Positions 8,699 to 17,183 of a DNA stretch of 64,000 nucleotides are shown here, one piece after another. How positions within the stretch are numbered: position 1 is the first letter of the stretch; each line of letters begins with the position of its first letter. This DNA comes from SZUA-430 sp964483585 (GTDB taxonomy: Bacteria; Pseudomonadota; Alphaproteobacteria; Micropepsales; Micropepsaceae): the NCBI GenBank assembly GCA_964483585.1, contig CAZABH010000009.1, forward strand, positions 21,894-85,893, read 5' to 3'. The notes under the pieces are model-generated. The model did no database searches. It had not been told where the DNA came from and saw only the letters and a program-made list of their open reading frames with translations. A program made the position numbers and the translations under genes.

Positions 8699-9231
8699 TG
8701 AAAGTTCCCTTGAAAGCCGCGCGCGCCACTCCGCGTTGTGTCCAGGGAGTTTCGGACAACCGGAACGGGCGGGCTCGATTTCTGTTGCGAGTTGAGACGG
8801 CGCCTACCGGCCGGCGATATACAGGCTCAGCCGCGCGCGGCGCGGCCTCCTGCGTCGGCATCCAGCAAGCGAAAATAACCATGGCATTCAATGCCCTGAC
8901 GAGGCCGGGCGATGATCGCCGGCCGATGGATTGGCAGTTCGCGGTCGCGTCATCACGACGGACATGCAGCCGCGAATTCGCCGCGATGGGGATGCGCTCT
9001 GGTCAACCATGGGCCTGAACCGAACCCGTCCCTGCGTTGTTTGTAGTCGTGTTGGCCCTGCGCCGCAACGGCAGAAAGCCACCCAACCGTTCTCCGAATG
9101 GGGCAAAAAAGCCAATCCGGCGTGTTCACGCACGAAAATTCGGAAGAGCACCCCTGCTCCGGGCCAGCATGGCTAACGCAACGTCAACATGATTTGAGAC
9201 AGGATCAGCCGTATACAGTGCCATTAACGAA
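8699..9231. other. 533-bp intergenic region between divergent rne and amidase genes
   Basis: No ORF here has convincing protein-like composition; the longest frames (8653-9018 and 8931-9176 on +) are Arg/Pro-rich and one overlaps the rne start. The region presumably holds the rne 5' UTR and both promoters. A TATACA at 9212-9217, just before the amidase start, could be a -10 element, but no -35 lies at the correct distance. No tRNA, riboswitch or repeat was found. Confidence 0.6.
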
Positions 9232-10488
9232 ATGATTCGTCAGCTCACTCCAATGTTTGCGGCTAGAAATTCAAGCGCCCCTCTCTGGATCGCGGTGGTC
9301 CTGGCCTGCGGGCTTGTTCTGGCGCCGGGGGCCATGGCGGCCGGACCCGATCCGAAAGCGTGGGTGACCGATGTTCGCCTTGGTCAGCACCGTGACCATA
9401 CCCGTGTGGTCATGCGCCTCGACAAGGCTGTCGGGTTCGAGTTGTTCACGCTGGCAGACCCTTACCGGATCGTGATTGACTTTCCTCAGGTGGGCTGGCG
9501 TATCGACCCGTCCGTCGGCAAGTCGTCGCTGGGACTGGTCAAGGGTTACCGATACGGCTCATACAAGCCTGGCACATCCCGCATGGTCATAGACCTTGCG
9601 GGCCCCGCCAAGGTGGTCAATCGCTTCTTGATGCCGCCCAATGAAAACATCTCCGAATACCGTCTTGTCCTCGACCTCGCCCCAACCGAGGTGACGGAAT
9701 ATGCCGCCTCTGCGGGCTGGAAAGGCGCGTCTGAGCAAGGGGAAGCAGACCCTGAAATCCGTGCCGGCGACAGCAAGGCCCCGCGAAACAGAATACCTGT
9801 TATCGTGATCGATCCCGGTCACGGTGGGGTGGACCCGGGAGCCACCGGGGTATCGGGAACGCTTGAGAAAGACATTGTCCTGCAAGTCGCAAGGGGTGTC
9901 GCCGAAAATCTCAGGGCAAGCGGCAAATACAAGGTCATCATGACCCGCGACGAAGATATTTTCCTGTCATTGAAAGCTCGCAGGGCCTTTGCGAGGAAAA
10001 ACAGAGCCGATTTGTTTATTTCAGTGCACGCGGATGCTGCCCCGGCATCCGGCGCACGCGGTGCCTCGGTTTATACCCTGTCCGAGCAGGCCTCTGACCG
10101 GGAAGCCGAAGCGCTCGCACGCTCGGAGAACCAGGCTGACATCATCGCGGGCGTGGATCTCGGGAAGGAGCCTGACATCGTCACAAGCATCCTGATCGAC
10201 TTGGCGCAGCGACAGACGAACAACCAGTCCGCCCAGTTCGCCCAGATCCTCATCCCAGAGTTGCATACAGTCGGAAGTTTAACCCTGCGGACGCACAGGT
10301 TTGCCGGCTTTCAGGTTCTCAAATCCGTAGACGTTCCCTCGGTCCTGATCGAACTCGGTTTCCTCACAAACGCCGAAGACGAATCCGCCATGCGCGGCAG
10401 TCGCTGGCGCAAGAACATGGCCGTCGCGATCTCGCGGGCAGTTGACGCCTACTTCGAGGATGTCGCCATTCGCGAAAGCCGGAATTAA
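9232..10488 (+). CDS. amiC: N-acetylmuramoyl-L-alanine amidase with AMIN domain (AmiC-type)
   Basis: This 418-residue periplasmic amidase cleaves the stem peptide from MurNAc during septal wall splitting. A signal peptide (about 1-37, ending AMAA), an AMIN domain (about 42-155) that targets septal peptidoglycan, and an Amidase_3 domain (about 188-412) follow in order. Zinc ligands are His197 in IDPGHGGVDPG, Glu213 in LEKD, and the histidine in FISVHADAAP; the catalytic glutamate is in IELGFLTN. In E. coli such enzymes need an EnvC/NlpD activator; the M23 protein about 5 kb downstream is not obviously one. A PBP1A gene follows, an arrangement common in alphaproteobacteria. Confidence 0.95.
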   Translation: MIRQLTPMFAARNSSAPLWIAVVLACGLVLAPGAMAAGPDPKAWVTDVRLGQHRDHTRVVMRLDKAVGFELFTLADPYRIVIDFPQVGWRIDPSVGKSSLGLVKGYRYGSYKPGTSRMVIDLAGPAKVVNRFLMPPNENISEYRLVLDLAPTEVTEYAASAGWKGASEQGEADPEIRAGDSKAPRNRIPVIVIDPGHGGVDPGATGVSGTLEKDIVLQVARGVAENLRASGKYKVIMTRDEDIFLSLKARRAFARKNRADLFISVHADAAPASGARGASVYTLSEQASDREAEALARSENQADIIAGVDLGKEPDIVTSILIDLAQRQTNNQSAQFAQILIPELHTVGSLTLRTHRFAGFQVLKSVDVPSVLIELGFLTNAEDESAMRGSRWRKNMAVAISRAVDAYFEDVAIRESRN

Positions 10489-10644
10489 GACATTTCGAGA
10501 GGTTGAAATGAAAAAAATGCTTGGCCCCGATAGGGGAATTCCACATGCGCGGGGCGGTGCACCATGGCAAATTGCGCATGCACCGGCAAAGCCCTGTGAT
10601 ATAAACCCGTGGCGCAGGCCTCGAGAGCAGGACAGCTCAATCAC

Positions 10645-13092
10645 ATGTATCGTTTCATTGCGTACACCGTCGGCGGAATCGCGGTTCTTTCGTTCTCCGT
10701 CTTTGCCGGCATAGCGCTCTACCTCTACAAGCTGAGCCAGGACCTGCCCGATTACGGGTCGCTTGCCAATTACCAGCCGCCCATCACGACCCGCGTTTAC
10801 GCCAACGACGGTTCCTTGATTGCAGAGTATGCGCGCGAGCGCCGGCTGTTCGTGCCTATCGAAGCCATTCCAAGGCCCGTCATCGACGCATTCCTGTCCG
10901 CCGAGGACAAGGACTTCTACACGCATCCCGGCATCGACCTGAACGGCGTGATGCGTGCAGCGTATTCCAACCTGCAGAACTACATGTCAAACGGAGGGCG
11001 CAGGCCAGAGGGCGCATCCACCATCACCCAGCAGGTCGCCAAGAACTTCCTGCTCAGCAGCGAAGTAAGCCTGGAACGAAAGATCAAGGAGTGGATGCTG
11101 GCCTTCCGCCTCGAGGATGCGTATTCGAAGGACAAGATCCTCGAACTGTATCTCAATGAGATTTTCTTGGGTTCGGGCTCCTATGGCGTGGCTGCCGCCG
11201 CTTACAACTATTTCGACAAGTCGCTCGACGAGCTCACAATTGCCGAGACGGCCTATCTTGCGGGCCTGCCAAAGGCACCGTCCAACTACCACCCTGTGCG
11301 TCAGTACAAACGGGCAATAGAACGTCGCAACTATGTCATCGACCGCATGGCCGAGAACCAGTTGATCAGCGAGGAAGATGCCAAGGCAGCACTGGCTGAC
11401 GACTTGGTGCCGAAGTTCCGCCCCCCGGGCGCACAGTCGCCTGACGCCCAGCACTTCGCGGAGGGCATTCGGCGCTGGATCCAGCAGAAATATGGTGATC
11501 AGGCCCTCTACGATGGCGGGCTTGCAGTGCGCTCCACGTTTGATCCGACACTGCAGCGCTTTGGAGTACAAGCACTGAGAAAGGGATTGGTGGTTTATGA
11601 CCGTCGGCACGGCTGGCGTGGTCCCGTGTCCCGCGTCGATCTGGATGGCAACTGGCAAAAGGAAATGAGCAAGATCCCGGTCTTGCACGATGTGACCGAA
11701 TGGCGCCTGGCCGCAGTGACGGGTCTGTCTGGAAATGACGCCGCCCGCGTCACCTTCATCGACGGATCTGAAGGCAGGATCCCCCTTGCCGAGATGACGT
11801 GGGCTCGGAAGTTCATCACCAATGATCGGATGGGTCCGGAAGTTCGCAAGCCAAGTGATGTGCTTAGTCTCGGAGACGTGGTCTACGTCGAGGCGCTGCC
11901 CAAGACCCCGGAAAGTCCCAATACGGGGGCCTATGCCTTGCGGCAGGTCCCCAAGGTCAATGGAGGGCTACTGGCGATGGACCCTCATACGGGCCGCGTG
12001 TTGGCGCTTGTTGGGGGCTTCAGCTACTATGCGAGTGAGTTCGATCGCGCGTGGCAGGCGTATCGCCAGACCGGCTCGTCTTTCAAGCCGATCGTATACG
12101 CCGTGGCTCTTGACGAAGGCTACACACCATCGAGCATCGTGCTCGACACGCCGTTCATGGCGACCCAGGGAGAAGGCCTCCCTATGTGGCGCCCCGACAA
12201 TTACGATGAAAGCTACGCGGGCCCATCCACGCTGCGGCAAGGTCTTGAGAAGTCCCGGAACTTGATGACTGTACGCATCGCGGCAGACGTCACCATGGAA
12301 AAAGTGGTTGAATATGCCAGGAAATTCGGAACCACCGAAAAGATGCTGCCGGTGCTTGCAAACGCTCTCGGGTCGACCGAGTCCACGGTTGTTCGAATGG
12401 TGCAAGCGTACTCGACTTTCGTAAACGGCGGAAAGCGAGTCGTCCCGACACTGGTAGATCGCATCCAGGATCGCCACGGAAAGACGATCTACCGACATGA
12501 CAAGCGCGCTTGCGAAGGATGCAATGCGGAGACCTGGCAAGACCAGGAGGAGCCCCTGATCGCCAGCGATGCGGAGCCCATTCTCGACCCAAGGACAGCC
12601 TTCCAGATCACCCACATGCTGGAAGGCGTCATCGAGCGCGGCACAGCAATGGTCGCAAAATCCGTGGGCGTACCGCTAGCTGGCAAGACGGGGACAACCA
12701 ACGATTACAAGGATGCGTGGTTTGTGGGCTACTCGCCGAACCTGACCGTGGGCATCTATGTCGGCTTCGATCAGCCGATGTCGATGGGCAATGGAGAAAC
12801 CGGCGGCAAGAATGCAGCCCCCATCTTCCGGGATTTCATGGCAGAGGCCGTCGGCAAGCAGCCACCGGTTCCTTTTCGTGTTCCGCCCGGCATCCGCATG
12901 GTCCGCGTGGACCTGAAGTCAGGGCTTCCTATGGCAACGGGTGCCGTCCTGGAAGCATTCAAGGCGGGGACCGAGCCGGGTTCAGGCTTTGTGGCGAAGG
13001 GTGATCGCTGGGGAAGTTCCGGTGCATCAGGCGACGGCGACGCGGATGATGGCACCAACGCAGGCAACCAAGCCAACTGGGGGCTTTATTGA
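10645..13092 (+). CDS. mrcA: penicillin-binding protein 1A (bifunctional glycosyltransferase/transpeptidase)
   Basis: This 815-residue class A PBP polymerises and cross-links peptidoglycan. An N-terminal membrane anchor (about 3-28) is followed by a GT51 domain, with the catalytic glutamate in AEDKDFYTHPGID and the TITQQVAKNFLL block, then an insert or OB region, then the transpeptidase with Ser478 of the SxxK motif (GSSFKP) and KTGTTNDYKDAWF. The C-terminus is Gly/Asp-rich and probably disordered. I chose ATG 10645 because it begins just before the anchor; a GTG 12 codons earlier is also open. It lies 156 bp downstream of the amidase gene and upstream of prfB. Confidence 0.96.
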   Translation: MYRFIAYTVGGIAVLSFSVFAGIALYLYKLSQDLPDYGSLANYQPPITTRVYANDGSLIAEYARERRLFVPIEAIPRPVIDAFLSAEDKDFYTHPGIDLNGVMRAAYSNLQNYMSNGGRRPEGASTITQQVAKNFLLSSEVSLERKIKEWMLAFRLEDAYSKDKILELYLNEIFLGSGSYGVAAAAYNYFDKSLDELTIAETAYLAGLPKAPSNYHPVRQYKRAIERRNYVIDRMAENQLISEEDAKAALADDLVPKFRPPGAQSPDAQHFAEGIRRWIQQKYGDQALYDGGLAVRSTFDPTLQRFGVQALRKGLVVYDRRHGWRGPVSRVDLDGNWQKEMSKIPVLHDVTEWRLAAVTGLSGNDAARVTFIDGSEGRIPLAEMTWARKFITNDRMGPEVRKPSDVLSLGDVVYVEALPKTPESPNTGAYALRQVPKVNGGLLAMDPHTGRVLALVGGFSYYASEFDRAWQAYRQTGSSFKPIVYAVALDEGYTPSSIVLDTPFMATQGEGLPMWRPDNYDESYAGPSTLRQGLEKSRNLMTVRIAADVTMEKVVEYARKFGTTEKMLPVLANALGSTESTVVRMVQAYSTFVNGGKRVVPTLVDRIQDRHGKTIYRHDKRACEGCNAETWQDQEEPLIASDAEPILDPRTAFQITHMLEGVIERGTAMVAKSVGVPLAGKTGTTNDYKDAWFVGYSPNLTVGIYVGFDQPMSMGNGETGGKNAAPIFRDFMAEAVGKQPPVPFRVPPGIRMVRVDLKSGLPMATGAVLEAFKAGTEPGSGFVAKGDRWGSSGASGDGDADDGTNAGNQANWGLY

Positions 13093-13187
13093 AGCTGTGC
13101 TCTGGCAGGCCCCACTAATGCAGACTTGAGAATGATCCGGGGAAGGCTTATGTGCCTGCCCCTTAAGACCAACAAGGCATGGAACGC

Positions 13188-14322
13188 ATGCGCGCAGAAA
13201 TGGAAGCACTGGCAGAGCAGGTGAGGCAGTCGCTGTCCCTGCTGAGGAGGCATCTTTGACCCGGACGCTGCACGCCGACGCCTCGATGAATTGAACGCGA
13301 GGGCCGAAGATCCCTCGATCTGGAACGATCCCGCAGCTGCACAAAAGATGATGCGCGAGCGTAACAAACTCGAGACATCGATGCAGGCCTACGATGCGCT
13401 GGCGAGAGATTTCGACGATACGGTCGCCCTCGTGGAGATGGCCACCGAAGAGGCCGATGCTGCCATGACGGCCGAGGCCGAGCAGGGACTGCGTGACCTG
13501 ACTTCACGTGCAAAACTGGCCGAGATGCAGTCGTTGTTCTCGGGCGAAGCGGACGGCAACGATTGCTACCTCGAAATCCACGCCGGCGCCGGAGGCACGG
13601 AAAGCCAGGACTGGGCGTCGATGCTCTTCCGGATGTACAGCCGCTGGGCCGAGCGCAAGGGCTTCAAGTGTGAGCTCATCGAGGAAAGCCTGGGCGAGGA
13701 AGCAGGCCTGAAATCGGCTACGATCCTTGTGAAAGGCGAGAACGCCTTCGGCTGGTGCAAGACCGAGTCAGGTGTCCACCGCCTTGTGCGCATCTCACCA
13801 TTCGACTCGAACGCACGTCGTCACACCAGTTTTGCGAGCGTCTGGGTCTATCCCGTGATCGACGACTCGATCCAGATCGACATTCCCGACAAGGATGTCC
13901 GTATCGACACCTATCGCGCCAGCGGTGCCGGTGGGCAGCACGTCAACAAGACAGAAAGCGCCATCCGCATAACGCACATCCCGACGGGCATCGCCGTTTC
14001 ATGTCAGAACGACCGCTCCCAGCACAAGAACAGGGCGACAGCCTGGGCCATGCTGCGCTCGCGCCTGTACGAGTTCGAGCTTGAGAAACGCGAGGCGGCA
14101 GCTCAGGCCATAAATTCAACGAAAACCGATATCGGATGGGGGCATCAGATCCGAAGCTATGTCCTGCAGCCCTACCAGTTGGTCAAGGATCTCAGGACTG
14201 GCATGCAGAGCTACTCCCCTCAGGAGATACTCGATGGTGACCTCGACGCGTTCATGCAGGCATCTCTAGCCCAAAAACTGAAAGGCGGCGCTGACACGCC
14301 GCCCATCGAAGATCTCGATTGA
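13188..14322 (+). CDS. prfB: peptide chain release factor 2, with programmed +1 frameshift
   Basis: RF2 recognises UAA and UGA stop codons. Its gene is in two frames: 23 codons from ATG 13188 (MRAEMEALAEQVRQSL start) end at an in-frame TGA (13257-13259), and the +1 frame continues from GAC 13258 for 354 residues, giving about 377 in total. The body carries the stop-recognition tripeptide SPF (VRISPFDSNARR) and the catalytic GGQ (SGAGGQHVNKTES). ATG 13179 is an alternative start, but the AAGG at 13174 is better spaced for 13188. Gene callers that ignore recoding would start at TTG 13291 and lose the N-terminal domain. Confidence 0.96.
13245..13260 (+). promoter_or_regulatory. programmed +1 ribosomal frameshift site in prfB
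   Basis: The site reads AGG AGG CAT CTT TGA C: an internal Shine-Dalgarno-like AGGAGG, a three-base spacer, the slippery CTT and an in-frame TGA followed by C. It matches the classical E. coli prfB site almost exactly. When RF2 is scarce the ribosome pauses at TGA and slips to read GAC, restoring RF2 synthesis; this is autoregulation through the factor's own stop codon. Confidence 0.95.
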
Positions 14323-14323
14323 G

Positions 14324-14351
14324 AAGTCCCGGATTTTTACTGCCGGGATTT
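14324..14351. terminator. hairpin between convergent prfB and bactofilin genes
   Basis: AAGTCCCGG (14324-14332) pairs with CCGGGATTT (14343-14351) with one G-T pair and a 10-nt loop that contains the bactofilin stop codon. It lies where both genes end, so it could terminate either transcript, but the U-tract is poor on both strands. Confidence 0.4.
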
Positions 14352-14930
14352 GATCGCGCCAAGAAGGCTTCCGGTGCTTGTCGTGCGAGCCGTCCCAGGA
14401 TTCACTGGCCGGGGGAAATTCGGAGACGAGGCTGCGGGTGCCTGCGCAGGCGCAGCTGCAACTGCAGGCGCCGCTGCAAGATCCCGCTTTGGTTCAAACG
14501 TCGCCTTGGGTTCCGGCTTGCCGGCGGTTTCGGACAATGGATCCGCACTGTGACGGCATGATCCTTCGAAAAATGCGCCGACTTCCACGGCCAGGACCTC
14601 ATGAAGAATCGTGCCTTCCATGTGGCAGGTGCTGGACAGGTGAACCTTGCGTGCGCGAACAACGCCGTTCACGCGGCCACGGATCGTGCATTCCTCAGCA
14701 ACGATCTCGCCTTCGAAGTTGGCGCGCTCACCAATGGTAACCGAGCCCGACCGGATATCCCCGTCGACGCGCCCGTCGATCTGAATGTCCCCCGTCGAGG
14801 TCAACGTGCCGATCACCACCAGATCATCCGAGATGATCGAAGGTGCCGAACGACCGACGCGCTTTTGCTGCTGGGGCAACGGCAGGTTGCCCGACGTCGG
14901 TGGATTGCCCTTGCTACCCCTTGTAAACAT
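14337..14930 (-). CDS. bactofilin (polymer-forming cytoskeletal protein)
   Basis: This 197-residue protein has a central bactofilin domain (about 35-135) of short beta-helix repeats: LVVIGTLTSTGDIQIDGRVDGDI, broken here into VVIGTLTSTGD and IQIDGRVDGDI, then ERANFEGEIVAEECTIRGRV and VVRARKVHL. Polar N-terminal (1-30) and Ala/Pro-rich C-terminal tails flank it, as is usual. Bactofilins polymerise without nucleotide and scaffold cell-wall enzymes at the membrane. The start at ATG 14930 follows a purine-rich GGGGCGAA and overlaps the M23 peptidase gene by 17 bp; an ATG at 14945 is an alternative. The overlap indicates translational coupling with the peptidase. Confidence 0.93.
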   Translation of the reverse strand: MFTRGSKGNPPTSGNLPLPQQQKRVGRSAPSIISDDLVVIGTLTSTGDIQIDGRVDGDIRSGSVTIGERANFEGEIVAEECTIRGRVNGVVRARKVHLSSTCHMEGTILHEVLAVEVGAFFEGSCRHSADPLSETAGKPEPKATFEPKRDLAAAPAVAAAPAQAPAASSPNFPRPVNPGTARTTSTGSLLGAIKSRQ

Positions 14931-16320
14931 TTCGCCCCGCATCAAAGAATCGAATTGGACTTCTTACGACGTCGTTGAACCAGATCTCGTAATGAAGGTG
15001 AGGTCCGGTACTGCGACCACTTGATCCCATCGTACCAATCTTCTGCCTGAATTGCACGAAGTCTCCGGGCTTCACAAGGCTTGTTTTTAAATGTGCATAA
15101 CGGGTTCGGATTCCGTTGCCGTGCTCGATGTCGATGCACAGGCCATAGGGGCCGCGATTGCCGGAGAAAACGACGCGGCCAGGCAAGGTTGTCATGATGG
15201 GTGTGCCATAATCGCCCGCCAGGTCCGCGCCCGCGTGGAAGGCAAGCCGACCCGTGAATGGATCCACCCGGTAACCAAAACCGCTGGTTGAGCGATAAAG
15301 ACCGTGCTCGACAGGCGTCACGAGGGGCAGGCGGGTCATGGCTGTCTGCAAGCTGTCAAGGCGACCATACAATTCGGCTACTTCGGCGAACTCTCTCTCG
15401 AAATCGTCCGTGATACCGTCAGCCGCCGCCGCTCTGATCTCAGCGCCCACGCCGGCCGCGGCCAGGAATGGGCCACCCACGCCAAGCTTGCGCTTCGCAG
15501 CCCCACCTCCAACCTGCGCGATGACGGTGTCCACCGGCATTTCAGCCGTCTTGAGGATGCTTTCATAGCGGTCCATCTGCCGCGACGCCGTCTGTCGCAG
15601 GTCGCCGAGAAGAGTAACCTGCTGCTTCTTGATCAGGTCGAGCTTGTCCTCAAGGGCAGCAATCTTGCGAACAACGTGGTTCTGCGCCAGCGCCGTTTTC
15701 GAGCTGCTGCTACCGCCCCGAGGGACAACAGCGGCTGCAACAGTGCCGATGGCACTGCCACTGATGGTCTGCTGCGAACGGCCCTGTCGCCGCGCAGGCT
15801 CCACCGAAGCTGTCTGCATGGGAATGATGTTCGAGCCATCGCTAGGCGCCTTGACCTTGGCAAACGTGGGACCGACGTAACGACCCATGTCCGCGACCTG
15901 CCGCTTCAGCCCGATGAATTTCTTGTCCATCGCCTGCTTTTGCATCAAAAGCGCAGTCAATTGCCGGTGCTTGGCTTCAAGGTCACGGGTCGCATTCTGA
16001 AAACGCTCTTCTGCCAGCACAAGCAAGCCGTTCAGTTCATCATAGGCGAGTTGCTGCTGCGAGATCTTGCTTTCATACACGTCCTGCATGCTGGCGTAGC
16101 GTTGATCCTTCGCCGAGATGATCTGCTCCTTGAAGACCACGACAACAGTGGCATACCCGATCCAGCAAAGTGCCATCAGCGATCCGAACGCGACGGTCAT
16201 CTGGAAGGCAGGACTAAACTCGAAGAATGTCACCGACCCGCGACTTCGCAGATAGAACTGGCGATGGGGAAAGAGCCGGTTGAGCAAAGAAAACAATCCG
16301 GCCACGGGTGACGTGGACAT
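14914..16320 (-). CDS. membrane-anchored M23 family metallopeptidase (bactofilin partner)
   Basis: This 468-residue protein has a cytoplasmic N-terminus (1-40), a transmembrane segment (about 42-62), a long coiled-coil-like region (about 68-150), a variable middle, and a C-terminal LytM/M23 domain. Zinc ligands are His362 and Asp366 (HAGADLAGDYG) and His443 in HLHYEI, with His441 as the catalytic histidine, so the domain looks active rather than an EnvC-like pseudoenzyme. It should cut peptidoglycan cross-links. Relatives such as LmdC of Hyphomonas are encoded beside a bactofilin and work with it in shaping the cell; the same gene pair and an ORF overlap are seen here. Confidence 0.93.
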   Translation of the reverse strand: MSTSPVAGLFSLLNRLFPHRQFYLRSRGSVTFFEFSPAFQMTVAFGSLMALCWIGYATVVVVFKEQIISAKDQRYASMQDVYESKISQQQLAYDELNGLLVLAEERFQNATRDLEAKHRQLTALLMQKQAMDKKFIGLKRQVADMGRYVGPTFAKVKAPSDGSNIIPMQTASVEPARRQGRSQQTISGSAIGTVAAAVVPRGGSSSSKTALAQNHVVRKIAALEDKLDLIKKQQVTLLGDLRQTASRQMDRYESILKTAEMPVDTVIAQVGGGAAKRKLGVGGPFLAAAGVGAEIRAAAADGITDDFEREFAEVAELYGRLDSLQTAMTRLPLVTPVEHGLYRSTSGFGYRVDPFTGRLAFHAGADLAGDYGTPIMTTLPGRVVFSGNRGPYGLCIDIEHGNGIRTRYAHLKTSLVKPGDFVQFRQKIGTMGSSGRSTGPHLHYEIWFNDVVRSPIRFFDAGRNVYKG

Positions 16321-16469
16321 GCGCTACCTCATTTTCCGAACGCGGCTGGCGGACCCGGGGCGAGCACCTTGTTCCCAAACGGAGACAAGGGCTCCAAGTA
16401 CCCCCAGATTGTTACGGATTTGAAGCATTTCGCCAAGACAGAGAAATCCACGTTTTCCTAACTTATTGT

Positions 16470-17018
16470 TTAGGATGCGGAAGAGAGGCCTTTAAGGAAT
16501 TCGAGCACCTCTTCGGCATGTCCCGGCACCTTTACCTTTCTCCAGACACGCGAAATCCGGCCTTTCGGGTCGATCAGGAAGGTCGCACGCTCGATTCCCA
16601 TGTACTTGCGCCCGTACATCGACTTCTCGACCCAACAACCGTATGACTGAACGATGGTTCCGTCCGGGTCGGACCCGAGCACAATGCCCAGCTTGTGCTT
16701 CGTCTTGAACCGGTCGTGCGATTCCACGCTGTCTTTGGAAACGCCAATCACGCTGGCCCCAAGCTTTCGAAACTTCGGCAGGTGCTGGGTGAATGCAATG
16801 GCCTCCTGCGTACACCCCGAGGTATCGTCCTTCGGATAGAAATAAAGGACTACCGGCTTGCCAAGCAGGTCTTTAAGACTGACCGTCCCTTGTCCGTCTG
16901 TCGGAAGACTGAATGGGGGAGCCTTGTCACCCGCACCCGGTCCCGAGAACGTCGGTTCCGTCTTCGCCGTGGGCGTCTTGGTTTTCGCCAGACTCTTGGT
17001 TTTTGGTTGCTTGGCCAT
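16470..17018 (-). CDS. bcp: peroxiredoxin of the BCP/PrxQ family
   Basis: This 182-residue thiol peroxidase reduces hydrogen and organic peroxides. After a Lys-rich extension (1-22) comes the AhpC/TSA-type fold with peroxidatic Cys69 in DTSGCTQEA. The usual resolving cysteine five residues later is Ile74 here, so this member is either 1-Cys or uses Cys128 (SYGCWVEK) or another thiol. ATG 17018 is preceded by GGAGGC at good spacing, which fixes the start; the frame stays open 35 codons upstream without family similarity. It is a single gene, divergent from the AsmA-like gene. Confidence 0.94.
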   Translation of the reverse strand: MAKQPKTKSLAKTKTPTAKTEPTFSGPGAGDKAPPFSLPTDGQGTVSLKDLLGKPVVLYFYPKDDTSGCTQEAIAFTQHLPKFRKLGASVIGVSKDSVESHDRFKTKHKLGIVLGSDPDGTIVQSYGCWVEKSMYGRKYMGIERATFLIDPKGRISRVWRKVKVPGHAEEVLEFLKGLSSAS

Positions 17019-17183
17019 GCGCTTGGTGCCTCCAGATAAATACCGTTCGTCTCGGGTCAATTGGCCGGGCGCGCGATCGGCACGGGCGGCCACTGTCACC
17101 GCGAATACGATGCCAGCCGTCATACGTCACGGCACTTCCCGTCTTCAAGCAGTCCCCGCGCCGTTTAAGGGCGTTCGCGCAAG

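Noticed and set aside
8653..9176. Two plus-strand ORFs in the rne-amidase gap
   Set aside because: One starts inside rne antisense; both are rich in Arg and Pro with no recognisable motif and lack ribosome-binding sites.
13179..13259. Possible pseudogene: prfB interrupted by an in-frame TGA
   Set aside because: The TGA is part of a complete programmed frameshift site, and the downstream frame is intact.
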